A stretch of 64,000 nt of DNA, taken from positions 1 to 64,000 of the forward strand of contig NZ_JAPQNT010000002.1 of the NCBI RefSeq assembly GCF_028867965.1. Direction: 5' to 3'. The notes under the pieces are model-generated. The model was not told where the DNA came from and did not search any database. It was given only the letters and a program-made list of their open reading frames with translations. Of the stretch, positions 51,424 to 62,000 are shown one piece after another. The translations under genes were made by a program, and so were the position numbers. Every line of letters begins with the position of its first letter. Within the stretch, counting starts at the first letter, position 1. This stretch comes from Flavobacterium sp. SUN046 (GTDB lineage Bacteria; Bacteroidota; Bacteroidia; Flavobacteriales; Flavobacteriaceae).

Positions 51424-52674
51424 TTGAAAGCAACTATAGTTACCATTGGCGACGAAATCTTAATCGGGCAAATAATTGATACCAACTCAGGATACATAGC
51501 CAAAGCATTAGATAAAGTCGGAGTTCAAACGCATGAATTTTTATCTATTAGCGACGATAAACAACACATTTTAGACACGTTTGCATCACTTCAAAACAAA
51601 GTTGATTTTGTTATCATTACAGGTGGTTTAGGGCCAACTAAAGACGACATTACCAAAAAAACATTTTGCGATTATTTTAACGATTCATTAATTGTCAATA
51701 AAGAAGTTGAAAAACACGTAATTGAGTTGATTGAAAGCGTCATGAAACGACCAGCTTCACAAATTAATAAAGACCAAGCGCTAGTGCCATCCAAATGCCA
51801 TGTTTTATTCAATAAAGTTGGAACAGCACCTGGAATGTGGATGAAAAAAGAAAATACCGTTTACATTTCATTGCCCGGAGTTCCGTATGAAATGAAATAT
51901 ATTGTAGAGCATGAAATTATTCCCAAAATAGTTAAAGAATACGAGCGACCATACATTCTACATAAAACAATTATGACGTATGGTCAAGGCGAAAGTCTTG
52001 TAGCAGAGCGTATTGAAGATTGGGAAAACAACTTGCCTGAATTTATAAAATTAGCATATTTGCCTGCGCCGGGACGCGTGCGTTTGCGATTAACTGCTCG
52101 AGGAACAAACAAAGAAATTCTTGAACAAGCAATCAATGAAAACGTAAAATCATTGGCTAAAATTATTAGTGATATTATTGTCGGATTTGATGAAGACGAG
52201 ACTATTGAAGTAGTTTTAGGTAGATTATTACACCAACAAAGCAAAACCGTTTCAACTGCCGAAAGTTGTACTGGCGGAAAAATTGCAGAACGATTTACTT
52301 CAGTTTCAGGAGCTTCTAATTACTTTAGAGGTAGCGTTGTGAGTTATGCAACAGATACTAAAGTCTCGGTTTTGGGAGTTTTACAAGATACTATAAATCA
52401 ATATTCTGTGGTGAGTTCTCAAGTAGCTAAAGAAATGGCGTTAGGTATTCAAAAATTAATGAAAACTGATTATGCAATTGCTACAACTGGCAACGCCGGA
52501 CCGTCAAAAGGTGATGCCGATGCCACACTCGGAACAGTTTTTATTGCTTTGGCCACACCAAATGGTATTTTAGTTGAAGAATTCAATTTTGGTCAACCTC
52601 GTGAAAAAGTGATAGATAGAGCAGTAAATAAAGCATTTGAAATGTTACAAAAAGAAATTTTAAAAAATCTGTAA
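51424..52674 (+). CDS. CinA, competence/damage-inducible protein (NMN deamidase domain)
   Basis: A 416-residue protein with an N-terminal MoCF-biosynthesis-like domain (about 1-170; [28 protein letters not shown]) and a C-terminal PncC-type nicotinamide mononucleotide deamidase domain (about 255-416; [20 protein letters not shown] and [11 protein letters not shown]). The start is TTG at 51424, as no in-frame ATG lies upstream of the conserved sequence, and a -7 box fits it. Confidence 0.93.
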   Translation: MKATIVTIGDEILIGQIIDTNSGYIAKALDKVGVQTHEFLSISDDKQHILDTFASLQNKVDFVIITGGLGPTKDDITKKTFCDYFNDSLIVNKEVEKHVIELIESVMKRPASQINKDQALVPSKCHVLFNKVGTAPGMWMKKENTVYISLPGVPYEMKYIVEHEIIPKIVKEYERPYILHKTIMTYGQGESLVAERIEDWENNLPEFIKLAYLPAPGRVRLRLTARGTNKEILEQAINENVKSLAKIISDIIVGFDEDETIEVVLGRLLHQQSKTVSTAESCTGGKIAERFTSVSGASNYFRGSVVSYATDTKVSVLGVLQDTINQYSVVSSQVAKEMALGIQKLMKTDYAIATTGNAGPSKGDADATLGTVFIALATPNGILVEEFNFGQPREKVIDRAVNKAFEMLQKEILKNL

Positions 52675-52681
52675 CATTTTT

Positions 52682-52712
52682 TTGGGAATAAGGTTTCTTT
52701 TTTGTTACTTTG
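52682..52712 (+). promoter_or_regulatory. Promoter of the rpmB-rpmG cluster
   Basis: TTG (52682-52684) and TACTTTG (52706-52712) at 21 bp spacing approximate the -33/-7 signals; the -7 box is one T short of TAnnTTTG. It is 38 bp ahead of rpmB. Confidence 0.5.
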
Positions 52713-52749
52713 CACCCTCGAAATTGAATAACGATAAAAGATAAGCATA

Positions 52750-52986
52750 ATGTCAAGAGTTTGTGACCTTACAGGTAAAAGAGCGATGGTAGGAAATAAC
52801 GTTTCTCACGCTATGAATAAAACTAAGAGAAAGTTTTCTGTAAACTTAGTAAAAAAGCGTTTCTATCTTGCTGAAGAAGACAGATGGATTACTCTTAGAG
52901 TAGCTGCATCTACAATTAAAACAATCAATAAAAATGGATTGGCTGCTGTTTTGAAAAAAGCAAAAGTTGAAGGTTTTATTAAATAA
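52750..52986 (+). CDS. Ribosomal protein L28
   Basis: bL28, a 78-residue protein of the large subunit, begins [20 protein letters not shown], including the signature CDLTGKR. The protein is full length and basic. It is followed at 28 bp by rpmG and then DUF4295, a cluster common in Bacteroidota. Confidence 0.96.
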   Translation: MSRVCDLTGKRAMVGNNVSHAMNKTKRKFSVNLVKKRFYLAEEDRWITLRVAASTIKTINKNGLAAVLKKAKVEGFIK

Positions 52987-53014
52987 TCCTTAATCCGATA
53001 AAAAATAAAGTAAG

Positions 53015-53197
53015 ATGGCAAAGAAAGGTAATAGAATCCAAGTAATTTTAGAATGTACAGAGCACAAAGGAACTGGTCTTCCAGGAACTTCTCGTTACAT
53101 TACAAACAAAAATAAAAAAAATACTCCAGACAGATTAGAGATTAAAAAATTTAATCCAATCTTAAAGAGAATGACAGTTCACAAAGAAATTAAATAA
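53015..53197 (+). CDS. Ribosomal protein L33
   Basis: bL33, 60 residues, [20 protein letters not shown] through RMTVHKEIK, full length. A single cysteine (ECTEHK) is present, so this is the zinc-free (C-minus) type. Part of the rpmB-rpmG-DUF4295-ftsY group. Confidence 0.96.
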   Translation: MAKKGNRIQVILECTEHKGTGLPGTSRYITNKNKKNTPDRLEIKKFNPILKRMTVHKEIK

Positions 53198-53243
53198 TTA
53201 GAGATTTTTACATCTGTAAAAACTTCCAAATACTCATTGAATC

Positions 53244-53396
53244 ATGGCAAAGAAAACCGTTGCATCGTTACAAACAGCTTCTAAGAGATTAACTAAAGCT
53301 ATTAAAATGATTAAATCTCCTAAATCAGGTGCCTATACTTTCGTTGAAAGTATCATGAATCCAGAAGAAGTTGATGAATTTCTTAAAAAGAAATAA
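53244..53396 (+). CDS. DUF4295 family small protein
   Basis: A 50-residue basic protein (MAKKTVASLQTASKRLTKAI through EEVDEFLKKK). It is encoded 46 bp after rpmG and 132 bp before ftsY, and small proteins of this size and sequence (DUF4295) always occur at this position in Bacteroidota as I recall. It may be ribosome-associated; function not established. A T-run hairpin follows at about 53415-53445. Confidence 0.88.
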   Translation: MAKKTVASLQTASKRLTKAIKMIKSPKSGAYTFVESIMNPEEVDEFLKKK

Positions 53397-53415
53397 TTCA
53401 TAAATCATATATATC

Positions 53416-53447
53416 AAAGCTACTTTCTAACGGAAGTAGCTTTTTTA
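53416..53447 (+). terminator. Terminator after DUF4295
   Basis: AAGCTACTTTC and GGAAGTAGCTT pair around a short loop (53417-53442), followed by TTTTTATTTTT. It ends the rpmB-rpmG-DUF4295 transcript before ftsY. Confidence 0.8.
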
Positions 53448-53528
53448 TTTTTATATTTGTCTCTAATTTTATTATTTGGTTTTTATTTTAGTTAAAAATC
53501 ACAATTTTTAAAACAAAAAAATAAAGAA

Positions 53529-54482
53529 ATGAGTTTTTTTAAAAGAATATTTTCTTCCGAAAAAAAGGAAACATTAGACAAAGGTTTAGAACAAACTAAA
53601 ACATCGTTTTTCTCTAAACTGACTAAAGCGGTTGCAGGAAAATCTAAAGTTGATGATGAAGTTCTTGATAATTTAGAAGAAATTTTAGTTTCTTCAGATG
53701 TTGGTGTAAACACAACTTTAAAAATTATTGAAAGAATTGAAAAAAGAGTTGCTAATGATAAGTACTTAGGAACTGATGAATTGAATCAAATTCTACGTGA
53801 AGAAATTGCCTCTTTATTGTCTGAAACTAAATCAGGTGAAGAATCAGAATTTAAAATTCCAACTAATGTAAAACCGTATGTAATGATGGTTGTTGGGGTA
53901 AATGGCGTAGGAAAAACCACCACTATCGGAAAATTAGCTTTTCAATTTAAAAAAGCAGGTTATAAAGTAGTTCTTGGTGCTGGAGATACTTTTCGTGCTG
54001 CAGCTATTGATCAATTACAAATTTGGGCTGATAGAGTAGGCGTGCCAATTGTAAAACAACAAATGGGTAGCGATCCTGCATCTGTAGCATTTGATACATT
54101 ACAAAGCGCTGTTGCTCAAAATGCCGATGTTGTAATTATAGATACGGCTGGTCGTTTGCATAATAAAGTGGGTTTAATGAACGAACTTTCTAAAGTGAAA
54201 AAAGTAATGCAAAAAGTGGTTGAAAATACGCCTAATGATGTTCTTTTAGTTTTAGATGGTTCAACGGGTCAAAATGCATTTGAACAAGCCAAACAATTTA
54301 CAGCCGCAACCGAAGTTTCGTGTTTAGCTGTTACAAAATTAGACGGAACTGCTAAAGGCGGCGTGGTTATTGGAATCTCAGATCAATTTCAAATTCCTGT
54401 AAAATACATTGGAGTAGGCGAAGGATTGGAAGATTTGCAAGTATTTAATAAATATGAGTTTGTAGATAGTTTCTTTAAATAG
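53529..54482 (+). CDS. FtsY, signal recognition particle receptor
   Basis: FtsY receives the SRP-ribosome complex at the membrane. The 317-residue protein has a short acidic/basic A-region, an N domain (about 20-95) and an SRP GTPase domain: G1 GVNGVGKTT (about 123-131), G3 DTAGR, G4 TKLDGTAKGG. Full length for the short flavobacterial form. It follows the L28/L33/DUF4295 cluster, a typical place in this group. Confidence 0.96.
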   Translation: MSFFKRIFSSEKKETLDKGLEQTKTSFFSKLTKAVAGKSKVDDEVLDNLEEILVSSDVGVNTTLKIIERIEKRVANDKYLGTDELNQILREEIASLLSETKSGEESEFKIPTNVKPYVMMVVGVNGVGKTTTIGKLAFQFKKAGYKVVLGAGDTFRAAAIDQLQIWADRVGVPIVKQQMGSDPASVAFDTLQSAVAQNADVVIIDTAGRLHNKVGLMNELSKVKKVMQKVVENTPNDVLLVLDGSTGQNAFEQAKQFTAATEVSCLAVTKLDGTAKGGVVIGISDQFQIPVKYIGVGEGLEDLQVFNKYEFVDSFFK

Positions 54483-54495
54483 TAGTTTTGGATTT

Positions 54496-54684
54496 ATGAC
54501 TAAATTTCTATCTTTTTTTAGGGCAACTTCACCCATAATTTTGATTCTGATAAGTTTCGGTTTGGGACTTTTAGCTAAATTAATTGAAAAGAAATTTTCA
54601 GATATTGCAATGGGTTTGCAACTACTAACTTTTATGTTGTTTGTGTATGCCTTGATTAAGTTTTTTAATTCAAAATTTAAATAA
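54496..54684 (+). CDS. Small membrane protein behind ftsY
   Basis: A 62-residue protein with two hydrophobic segments (about 10-27, ATSPIILILISFGLGLLAKL, and 40-58, LLTFMLFVYALIKFF), consistent with a small two-helix membrane protein. It follows ftsY by 13 bp on the same strand and ends just before a strong terminator, so it is co-transcribed with ftsY. No family recognised. Confidence 0.65.
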   Translation: MTKFLSFFRATSPIILILISFGLGLLAKLIEKKFSDIAMGLQLLTFMLFVYALIKFFNSKFK

Positions 54685-54688
54685 AAAA

Positions 54689-54720
54689 TAAACGCGTTAT
54701 TGATATAACGCGTTTATTTT
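54689..54720. terminator. Bidirectional terminator
   Basis: AAACGCGTTA and TAACGCGTTT form a perfect 10-bp stem around a six-base loop, flanked by A/T runs. It serves ftsY and its downstream gene and, on the minus strand, the serine hydrolase gene, whose stop lies within it. Confidence 0.85.
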
Positions 54721-55773
54721 TTGCCAAAGTACATCATCAAAATCTGAAAGGGCTAAGTTTACATTGTCTGCAGCGTCACCCATTCTTATTACGACCATCT
54801 TTTTACTTGGTATAACATATATTTTTTGGTCGTTTTTCCCTAATGCCATAAACATATCGCTTGGTCCACTAGGTATTATACTTCCAGATAATTGCAATTG
54901 ACTTTGTGGTAAATGGTAACTTGATTTTCCGTTTAACCACCATAAATATCCATAAGATTGATTTATAGGTTGCGAAGTATTTATTGCTGTATTGAAGTAT
55001 ACTTCATTTACTACTTGATTTCCATTCCATTTTCCTTTATTAAGTGCCATTAATCCAAAACGAGCCATGTTTCTAGTAGTACTCCAATAAACACTTAATC
55101 CGTCACCAGAATTTATCCAACTTCCTCCAGTCATACCAAGTTTATCTCTTAATTTTATATTGAAATAATTAGTCCAAGTTTGTCCGCTTGCTTGTGCTAT
55201 TACATCTTGTAATTTCACATAAACATTATGATAGGCCCAACGTGTACCTGCATCCGCAACATATTGAAGATTAGCCGGTGATACATCATCTCCTAATGCA
55301 TCATTCAAACCTGAATTCATCGATAAAAGATTTTTACATGTTATTAGGTTTTCCTTTGCTATTGGAGCACTTGTCCATCCTGTACCTAAATAATCAGATA
55401 CTTTATTATTGATATTTATGATACCTTCTTGTTCTGCAATTCCGGTTACTGTTGAGGTCAAGGTTTTTCCTGCACTTGCCCAATACCATGGTTGCGTAGC
55501 AGAATGTCCGTTGAAATAATTTTCCATTACAATTTTTCCGTTGACCAAAATAATGAATGATTTAGAATGCTTTAAATTTAAATAATCTAATAATGGTTGA
55601 ACAGCAGTTTGATTCCAGCCTAAATCTGCAATAGTTTTAGTTTCCCAAGTTACATTTCCGTCATTTGGAGGAAAATACATTGCTTCTTCTGGAGGTGTAG
55701 TACATCCACAATCATTTTCGGAACAAGCAATTAGTAAAAAGGCAAAAATAAAAAGAGTAAAATATTTTTTCAT
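54697..55773 (-). CDS. Beta-lactamase-family serine hydrolase, lipoprotein
   Basis: A 358-residue exported protein starting at the internal ATG 55773 (MKKYFTLFIFAFLLIAC); the longer frame from 55824 has 17 extra residues and is not supported by the lipobox. The lipobox LLIAC is followed by a Ser-rich start, then the penicillin-binding-type S-x-x-K motif WASAGKTLTS, which marks the nucleophile serine, and later YGYLWWLNG and a C-terminal GDAADNV. It belongs to the serine beta-lactamase / class C esterase-like family; substrate unknown. Not necessarily an antibiotic-resistance enzyme. Confidence 0.85.
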   Translation of the reverse strand: MKKYFTLFIFAFLLIACSENDCGCTTPPEEAMYFPPNDGNVTWETKTIADLGWNQTAVQPLLDYLNLKHSKSFIILVNGKIVMENYFNGHSATQPWYWASAGKTLTSTVTGIAEQEGIININNKVSDYLGTGWTSAPIAKENLITCKNLLSMNSGLNDALGDDVSPANLQYVADAGTRWAYHNVYVKLQDVIAQASGQTWTNYFNIKLRDKLGMTGGSWINSGDGLSVYWSTTRNMARFGLMALNKGKWNGNQVVNEVYFNTAINTSQPINQSYGYLWWLNGKSSYHLPQSQLQLSGSIIPSGPSDMFMALGKNDQKIYVIPSKKMVVIRMGDAADNVNLALSDFDDVLWQKINALYQ

Positions 55774-55877
55774 AATTTGTAAGTTTTCAATTAAGACATT
55801 TAATTTTTGAAAAGGTTTAATCAAAAATACTTTTTTATTATTTAAAATTAATTGTAATTTTAGATTTTATTTAAGTT

Positions 55878-56297
55878 ATGAAAAATACAATTATAATTTT
55901 CCTTTGCGGATTACTATTAGTTTCTTGTAAACAGTCTATTACGGATAAAGATATTAGTAAAATAAATGGCTATTGGGAGATAAAAAAAGTAGAACTTCCA
56001 GACGGAACTAAGAAGGATTATAAGGTAAACGAGACAATTGACTTCTTCAAAGTAGAGGAAAATAAAGGTTTTCGTCAAAAGGTAATGCCACAATTTGATG
56101 GTACTTATAAAACTAATAATATTAGCGAAACCATTGCTATTTCTAACGAAAACGGTACTTATTTTATTAACTATTCAACCACGTATGGCAAATGGAAAGA
56201 GGAAATAATTGAGATAAAAGATTCTGTTTTAATAGTAAAAAACAAAGATAAATTGGAGTATAATTATAAACGATTTCAACCATTTTCTTTAAAATAA
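55878..56297 (+). CDS. Lipoprotein of unknown function, lipocalin-like
   Basis: A 139-residue lipoprotein with signal MKNTIIIFLCGLLLVSC; the lipobox cysteine is residue 17. The mature part starts KQSITDKDISKINGYWEIKK and continues as beta strands, reminiscent of lipocalin-like proteins in Flavobacteriaceae. It is divergent from the serine hydrolase and 50 bp ahead of the DUF721 gene. Confidence 0.7.
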   Translation: MKNTIIIFLCGLLLVSCKQSITDKDISKINGYWEIKKVELPDGTKKDYKVNETIDFFKVEENKGFRQKVMPQFDGTYKTNNISETIAISNENGTYFINYSTTYGKWKEEIIEIKDSVLIVKNKDKLEYNYKRFQPFSLK

Positions 56298-56347
56298 TTT
56301 AAAATTATATATTCATATCGAAAGATATTGTAGTAAATTCAGTAGTA

Positions 56348-56644
56348 ATGGCAAAACGATTAAGTAACGAAAGTTCAATTTCGGATGTGTTAAAGCAATT
56401 TATTGTAGTTAATAAATTGGAAGCTGGAATGGATAAAATTGACGTAGAGCAAGCTTGGAAGTCACTTATGGGAAATGGTGTAAACAGCTACACGCAAGAA
56501 GTAATTTTAAAAGGAAATACACTTTATGTAAAGTTAACTTCGGCGGTTTTGCGTGAAGAATTAAGCTACGGAAAAGATAAAATAATCAAAATGCTTAATG
56601 AAGAACTGCGAAAAGATGTTGTTACTAATTTAGTTTTGAGATAG
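56348..56644 (+). CDS. DUF721 (DciA-like) protein
   Basis: A 98-residue single DUF721 domain: MAKRLSNESSISDVLKQFIV, EQAWKSLMGNGVNSYTQEVI, TLYVKLTSAVLREELSYGKD. The domain is related to DciA, the replicative helicase loader of many bacteria, which is plausible here but not shown. No further feature is seen. Confidence 0.82.
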   Translation: MAKRLSNESSISDVLKQFIVVNKLEAGMDKIDVEQAWKSLMGNGVNSYTQEVILKGNTLYVKLTSAVLREELSYGKDKIIKMLNEELRKDVVTNLVLR

Positions 56645-56696
56645 ATTTATTTTTATTATAATACATTGTGAGCAGTTGAAGTGCTTTAAAAAAGGT

Positions 56697-56718
56697 CTTC
56701 GACAAGCTCAGACTGACA
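56697..56718 (-). repeat. Dispersed repeat in the DUF721-ndk intergenic region
   Basis: On the plus strand CTTCGACAAGCTCAGACTGA plus CA; reversed it resembles the copy at 47099-47123 in the glycosyltransferase gene (shared TGTCA, CTGAGC and TCGAAG). It is one copy of what appears to be a small family of elements. Confidence 0.75.
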
Positions 56719-56809
56719 ATAAAGTTCTAATTGATATCTGTTATTATTCAAAAATATGTTTTTATTAGTTTGACACATTTTTAGAAGTTTAAGTGACAGT
56801 TTTAACAAA

Positions 56810-56841
56810 AAAATCTCGTTCCGGTTAAGAAACGAGATTTT
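56810..56841 (-). terminator. Terminator of ndk
   Basis: AAAATCTCGTT and AACGAGATTTT form a perfect 11-bp stem with a ten-base loop. On the minus strand, seven Ts follow. It lies about 45 bp past the ndk stop. Confidence 0.85.
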
Positions 56842-56884
56842 ATATTTTTAGAAATATCTAATATCAGAAACCTAATATTTAACA

Positions 56885-57304
56885 TTAAAACTGCTCTCTT
56901 CCAGCAAAGTGAAAAGCACTTTCGATAGAAGCATTTTCATCAGAATCTGAACCATGAACTGCATTTTCTCCTATTGAAGTTGCATATTTTTTACGGATTG
57001 TTCCTTCGGCAGCATCAGCAGGATTTGTAGCACCAATTAGCGTTCTAAAATCTTCAATTGCATTTTCTTTTTCTAAGATAGCAGCAACGATTGGACCTCT
57101 TGACATAAATTCAACTAACTCACCATAAAATGGTCTTGCAGCATGAACAGCATAAAAAGCTTGTGCATCAGCAACAGTTAATTGCGTTAATTTTAGAGAA
57201 ACGATTTTGAAACCGCCTTCTGTAATCATGTTTAATATTCCACCAATGTGTCCGTTTTCAACAGCATCTGGTTTAATCATTGTAAATGTTCTATTTGTAG
57301 CCAT
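56885..57304 (-). CDS. Nucleoside diphosphate kinase
   Basis: Ndk balances nucleoside triphosphates by phosphate transfer through a histidine. The 139-residue protein begins [20 protein letters not shown] and contains the active-site pattern [15 protein letters not shown], with the phosphohistidine in AVHGSD. Full length and complete. Confidence 0.96.
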   Translation of the reverse strand: MATNRTFTMIKPDAVENGHIGGILNMITEGGFKIVSLKLTQLTVADAQAFYAVHAARPFYGELVEFMSRGPIVAAILEKENAIEDFRTLIGATNPADAAEGTIRKKYATSIGENAVHGSDSDENASIESAFHFAGREQF

Positions 57305-57369
57305 TTTGATTTATTTGTTTTTAATTCGGGTGCAAAAGTAGTCTTTTTTAAACGATTTGCAAGAAATAA

Positions 57370-58959
57370 TTACAATGTAATAACTTTAAATTCGGTTGAA
57401 AGTGGATTTAATGAAACTAATAATTTTCCAATAAATTCATTTCCATATTCTAAATAAAATTCCGAAAAATTTGCTTTACGTTCTTGTAAACTCTGATTAG
57501 GAAATAATTCATTTTGTAATAAAAAGATACGGTCTAATTTGTCTGTATGAACTCTTTTTTCAGCTTTTAATAATCTTTTTTCTAGATTTTCTAAACCGTT
57601 TATTTGTTTAGCTTCTTGCGCTTTTACGGCTCCAATAAATGATTTATCCGTTTGATTAGCAATAGTAGCTAAAGTTTCAAATTGTTTTTTGAGAAACTCT
57701 TTTTGTTCAGAAAAATCGATTTTGAATTCTGAGAATTCTTTAGTTTTAGAATCAAATAAAATTTGTTGATTTAAAAATAAATCCTTCCATGTAAGATTTA
57801 ATTTAGTAGCTTTTTCAACTTGTTTTTCAGAAACTAATACGACTGAATTTCTTAAAAGCAATATAGGAAATGTAATATTATTTGATTCGAAATTCGACTT
57901 TAACTCCAACCAGTAAGCAATTTCACCACCGCCACCTATATAACATAAATTAGGTAAAATTACTTCTTGATACAACGGACGTAAAATTACATTCGGACTG
58001 AATTTTTCGGGATTGTTTTGTAATTCATTTAAAATTTCAGATTCAGAAAATTCAATTTTGGTGTTGTTAATATTGTATTTATTATTTTCGAATACTATGC
58101 GTTCGCGTAAATGATCCTCGATATAAAACAAATTAATTTCTCTCGGATTTACTTGAATTCCATACTCTTTCAAAATAACATTTGTTTCACTGACTTTAGT
58201 GAATGATGTTCGATTTACTAGTTCATTTTTCGCATAGGGAATAAATATTTTTTTAAGTTCTTTAGAATCGCCGTCAAGTATAACTAAGCCTTCGTTTTGA
58301 AATAATTCATTAGCTAAAAATCGAGTTGCATCTGCTAAATTGGAATGTTTTAAATAGGAGTTTTCGAATAAGTTTTTTAAATATACGCCGTTAATACTAG
58401 TGCCAAATTCTTTTTCAACGGCATTATAAACTTCTTTTAAATTTTCTGTTGAAAGTCGTCCAACTGGACCAAAACTTTCTTCTTTCCATTGAATTTTTTT
58501 ATTTTTAAAATTGAAATAATTTATCTCATCAAAATCATGATCTTCTGTCGCCATCCAATAAATTGGAACAAAATTATATTGCGGAAATTCAGATTTTAAT
58601 TGCTTGCAAAGATTAATTGTGGAAATAATTTTATAGATAAAATACAACGGACCAGTAAATAAATTCAACTGATGACCAGTAGTAATTGTATATGTTGTAG
58701 AGTTACTTAAAAGTTCAATATGGTTTAAAGTTGTTTCTGAAACTTCAAAATTTTGATATTGTTTTTTTAATTCAGAAACTAAAATTTGTCTATTCTCCAG
58801 AGGAAAGTTTTGACTTTTTTCTTCAATTTGAGCTTTAAAATTCTCAATTTCAGGAAATCGATTGTAAAGTTGCTTCAGTTGTGGCTTTTTATCTAAATAA
58901 TCTACAATTAGTTTAGAGAAATATCCCGATTTTTGATAGCTAATACAGTCAGTTGGCAT
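57370..58959 (-). CDS. BshC, bacillithiol biosynthesis cysteine-adding enzyme
   Basis: BshC joins cysteine to glucosaminyl malate in the last step of bacillithiol synthesis. The 529-residue protein begins MPTDCISYQKSGYFSKLIVD, contains TITTGHQLNLFTGPLYFIYK and IYWMATEDHDFDEINYFNF, both typical of the family, and has a long coiled-coil in its second half. Full length. The other bsh genes are not in the window. It is transcribed in the same direction as ndk, 65 bp upstream. Confidence 0.93.
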   Translation of the reverse strand: MPTDCISYQKSGYFSKLIVDYLDKKPQLKQLYNRFPEIENFKAQIEEKSQNFPLENRQILVSELKKQYQNFEVSETTLNHIELLSNSTTYTITTGHQLNLFTGPLYFIYKIISTINLCKQLKSEFPQYNFVPIYWMATEDHDFDEINYFNFKNKKIQWKEESFGPVGRLSTENLKEVYNAVEKEFGTSINGVYLKNLFENSYLKHSNLADATRFLANELFQNEGLVILDGDSKELKKIFIPYAKNELVNRTSFTKVSETNVILKEYGIQVNPREINLFYIEDHLRERIVFENNKYNINNTKIEFSESEILNELQNNPEKFSPNVILRPLYQEVILPNLCYIGGGGEIAYWLELKSNFESNNITFPILLLRNSVVLVSEKQVEKATKLNLTWKDLFLNQQILFDSKTKEFSEFKIDFSEQKEFLKKQFETLATIANQTDKSFIGAVKAQEAKQINGLENLEKRLLKAEKRVHTDKLDRIFLLQNELFPNQSLQERKANFSEFYLEYGNEFIGKLLVSLNPLSTEFKVITL

Positions 58960-59028
58960 TATTATAATTTTTTGTAAAAATACTTAAAATTATGATAACA
59001 GAATTTGTTTTAACTTTCGATTAAGATT

Positions 59029-62000
59029 CTATCGTTTTAAAGTAAAATGACCTTTATGAGTTAAACCATTAACCCGATGAACTACAAACCAATAATCATC
59101 TGCAGTCATTAGATTTCCGTTGTAAGTTCCGTCCCAACTATTTGTATTGTCTAAAAGTTTTAAAAGTTTGCCTTGACGGTCATAAATTTCAACTTTTATT
59201 CCAGGTTCATATTGTGAGAATTTAACTTTCCAAGTATCATTTACTAAATCATTATTTGGTGTAAAGAATTTGGGATAGTTTAATAAAAAAACATCTTGAC
59301 CAACAATTCCACATCCGTTTTTATCTCTTACAAATATATTGTAAATACCAACTGTTAAATTTGAAAAGGTATTGCTGTCTTGAAAATGAACACCATCAAT
59401 TGAATATTCATAATCGCCAGTTACATTTGCTGTTCCAGTTACATTTGCGGTTATAACATTTTCGCTTTCAGTCCAATCAATTGTTTCTATGCTTGTTATG
59501 GTAGCAAAATTAGATAGAAAAATAGTGAAATTTTTGGTTGTTGAACAAATCAAACCATTGTTATGATTTTCATAAACAGTAACCCAATAATTTCCAGGTT
59601 GCGTTATTGTAATATGGTCAGTTGTTTGACCAGTTGACCACAAATAACTGCTATATCCGAGTCCAGCTTCAATAATTACAGATTTATCAACACATAATGG
59701 AAAAGTATCATTCATGTAAATTATTGGAGAATTGATAAAATCAATTTTTAACTTAGCTACCTTATGACAACTAGTTGACATTACCCTAACATATACAATA
59801 TCATTGGTATTAGACATTGGATAGGAAGTGAAATTGGTGATTTCATCTGACGATAATTGATTATCAGCACCAGTGTAAGTTGTGTAATACAAATAGGTAT
59901 AATTACTTGAATTAGAAATTAAGTTGGTATTATAATTTGTTAAATCTATTGATTCAACTCCATCATTAAAATTATCACATTCAATAGTAGAATAATCAGT
60001 TGCATTTGGTATGGCTTGAAACATGCTGTATAGATATACATAATTAGAATAGGATATACAATTTGGATTATTCATAACCCTTATAGAATAATTTGTACCA
60101 CCATTTAGATTTGTTAAAATATTATCAGTTGTCCAAGTTGTACCTCCATCAAAACTATATAAGTCAGCTAAAGTTGTAATAGTAATTGTACCATATTTTC
60201 CACAACCAGCTTCCTCAAGAGTATATTCTGGATAAGAATATTCTAAGTCTTTTAAATAAACATAAACAGTTGGAGAAGCACAACCGTCTACATTTTTGAT
60301 TTTAATTATATAACTTCCGCTTGTTAATCCACTTAAAGTATTAGAAGTTTGCCATGTAGTTCCACCGTCAAAACTGTATTGATCGGCCGGAGTATCTATT
60401 GTAATACTTCCTAAATTTCCACAATAAGGATTGTGTTTGGTATATAGTGGAGCAGCTAAAAATTCATCAAATAGATAAACAGTATTGTAATTTGAAACAC
60501 ATCCAGCAGCATCTTTGGTTCTAATATTATAGGTACCAGGTGCTAAATTAGTTGCTATATTATCTGTTGTCCAAGTAACGCCATCATCAAAACTGTAAAA
60601 CGCGGCTACAGTTGTAATAGTTATACTTCCTTTATCACCACAAAAAGAAGGGTCAACATAACTAAAACTCGGGTAAGAAGATTCGAAAGGTACTATTGCT
60701 ACATTCGCAGTATAAGAAACACAGCCAATAGCGGTTATTATTTTAATATAATAAGTACCAATGGCTAAATTAGATATTGAAGAATTAGTTCCCCAAGTTG
60801 CTCCATCATCATAGCTATATTGCGATGCAGGAGAGGTTATTGCTATTGAACCTGTAGTTGATAAACAAGTTGGCTGAGTCACTTGAATAGTTGGTTGAGG
60901 TGCGGCTTGATTGGCAAGAATTGTAACTGATCCAACAGAACTACAACCAGATGAATCTGTAACTGTAACTGAAAAAGTTCCAGGATTACTTACCGTTATA
61001 CTTGGTGTTGTGGCACCACTATTCCAAAGATAATTAGTACCAGGTGAAGCTGTAAGAACCGTACTACCAGAACAAACGTTTAAGATTCCAGAAATGGTTG
61101 CATGCGGATTTTTAACGATTAATTGAATAGGAATAATTTTATAACAAGTAGCACTTTGAGAAATTCTTACAAAAATTGTTGTGCTATAACTTTCATAGTT
61201 TGTAAAAGCTGCAATTGGATTAGTGTCATTAGTTGCATCATTCAAATTAGTAAAATAAGTAAACGTTAATCCTGTTGTTGGAGTAACAATTAAAGAATCT
61301 GCATTGGGTAAGTTGAAAAATTCTTTTCCATCTTTGTTAGTATCACACGATGATAAACTAGCAGTTTGTACCGTAACAGGACAATTAACACAATTTAAAA
61401 ACCAAATATCCCAACCCGGATTGGCATCATTATCTGTAACTGCAACAAAGTTGGTTCCTGAACAATTGGTTTGTACAATACCATAATTTATGGTTACACC
61501 AACATTATAAGTTCCATTTGTTATATTTGGTAAATTGGAAGCTCCTAAATCAAAACAAAATCTTTTTGTAGTCATGTTTAACGTTGCAGGAGTTTGCGAA
61601 GTGTAAACTACGGTATTGTTTTCATCTCTAACATTCAAAACTATTGAGGTGACTGTAGCTGAAATTCCACCAGATGAAGGAACAGTAAAACTACCGCAAA
61701 CCGAAATTGGTAATGTTGGGCAAATTTTATTTAGTGGATCTAATTCAATACTTCCTTGAAGACTTTCGTTAGAATGTAATAAACAAATATCATCAATATA
61801 AGCATAACCAAAATGAGCTCCTAGTCCGCATCGAGATGCAGTGAATTCTACAGTAAAATCTTCATTATTTGGAATTGATGAAATATCTAATATACCCGAT
61901 TGCCAGTTAGGAGTATACATAATAATAGCACCAGATTCTAAATTAGGAGCCTGTGTAAAAATACAATTTTGCGTATCAGCGATTAAACAAAATTCACTTA

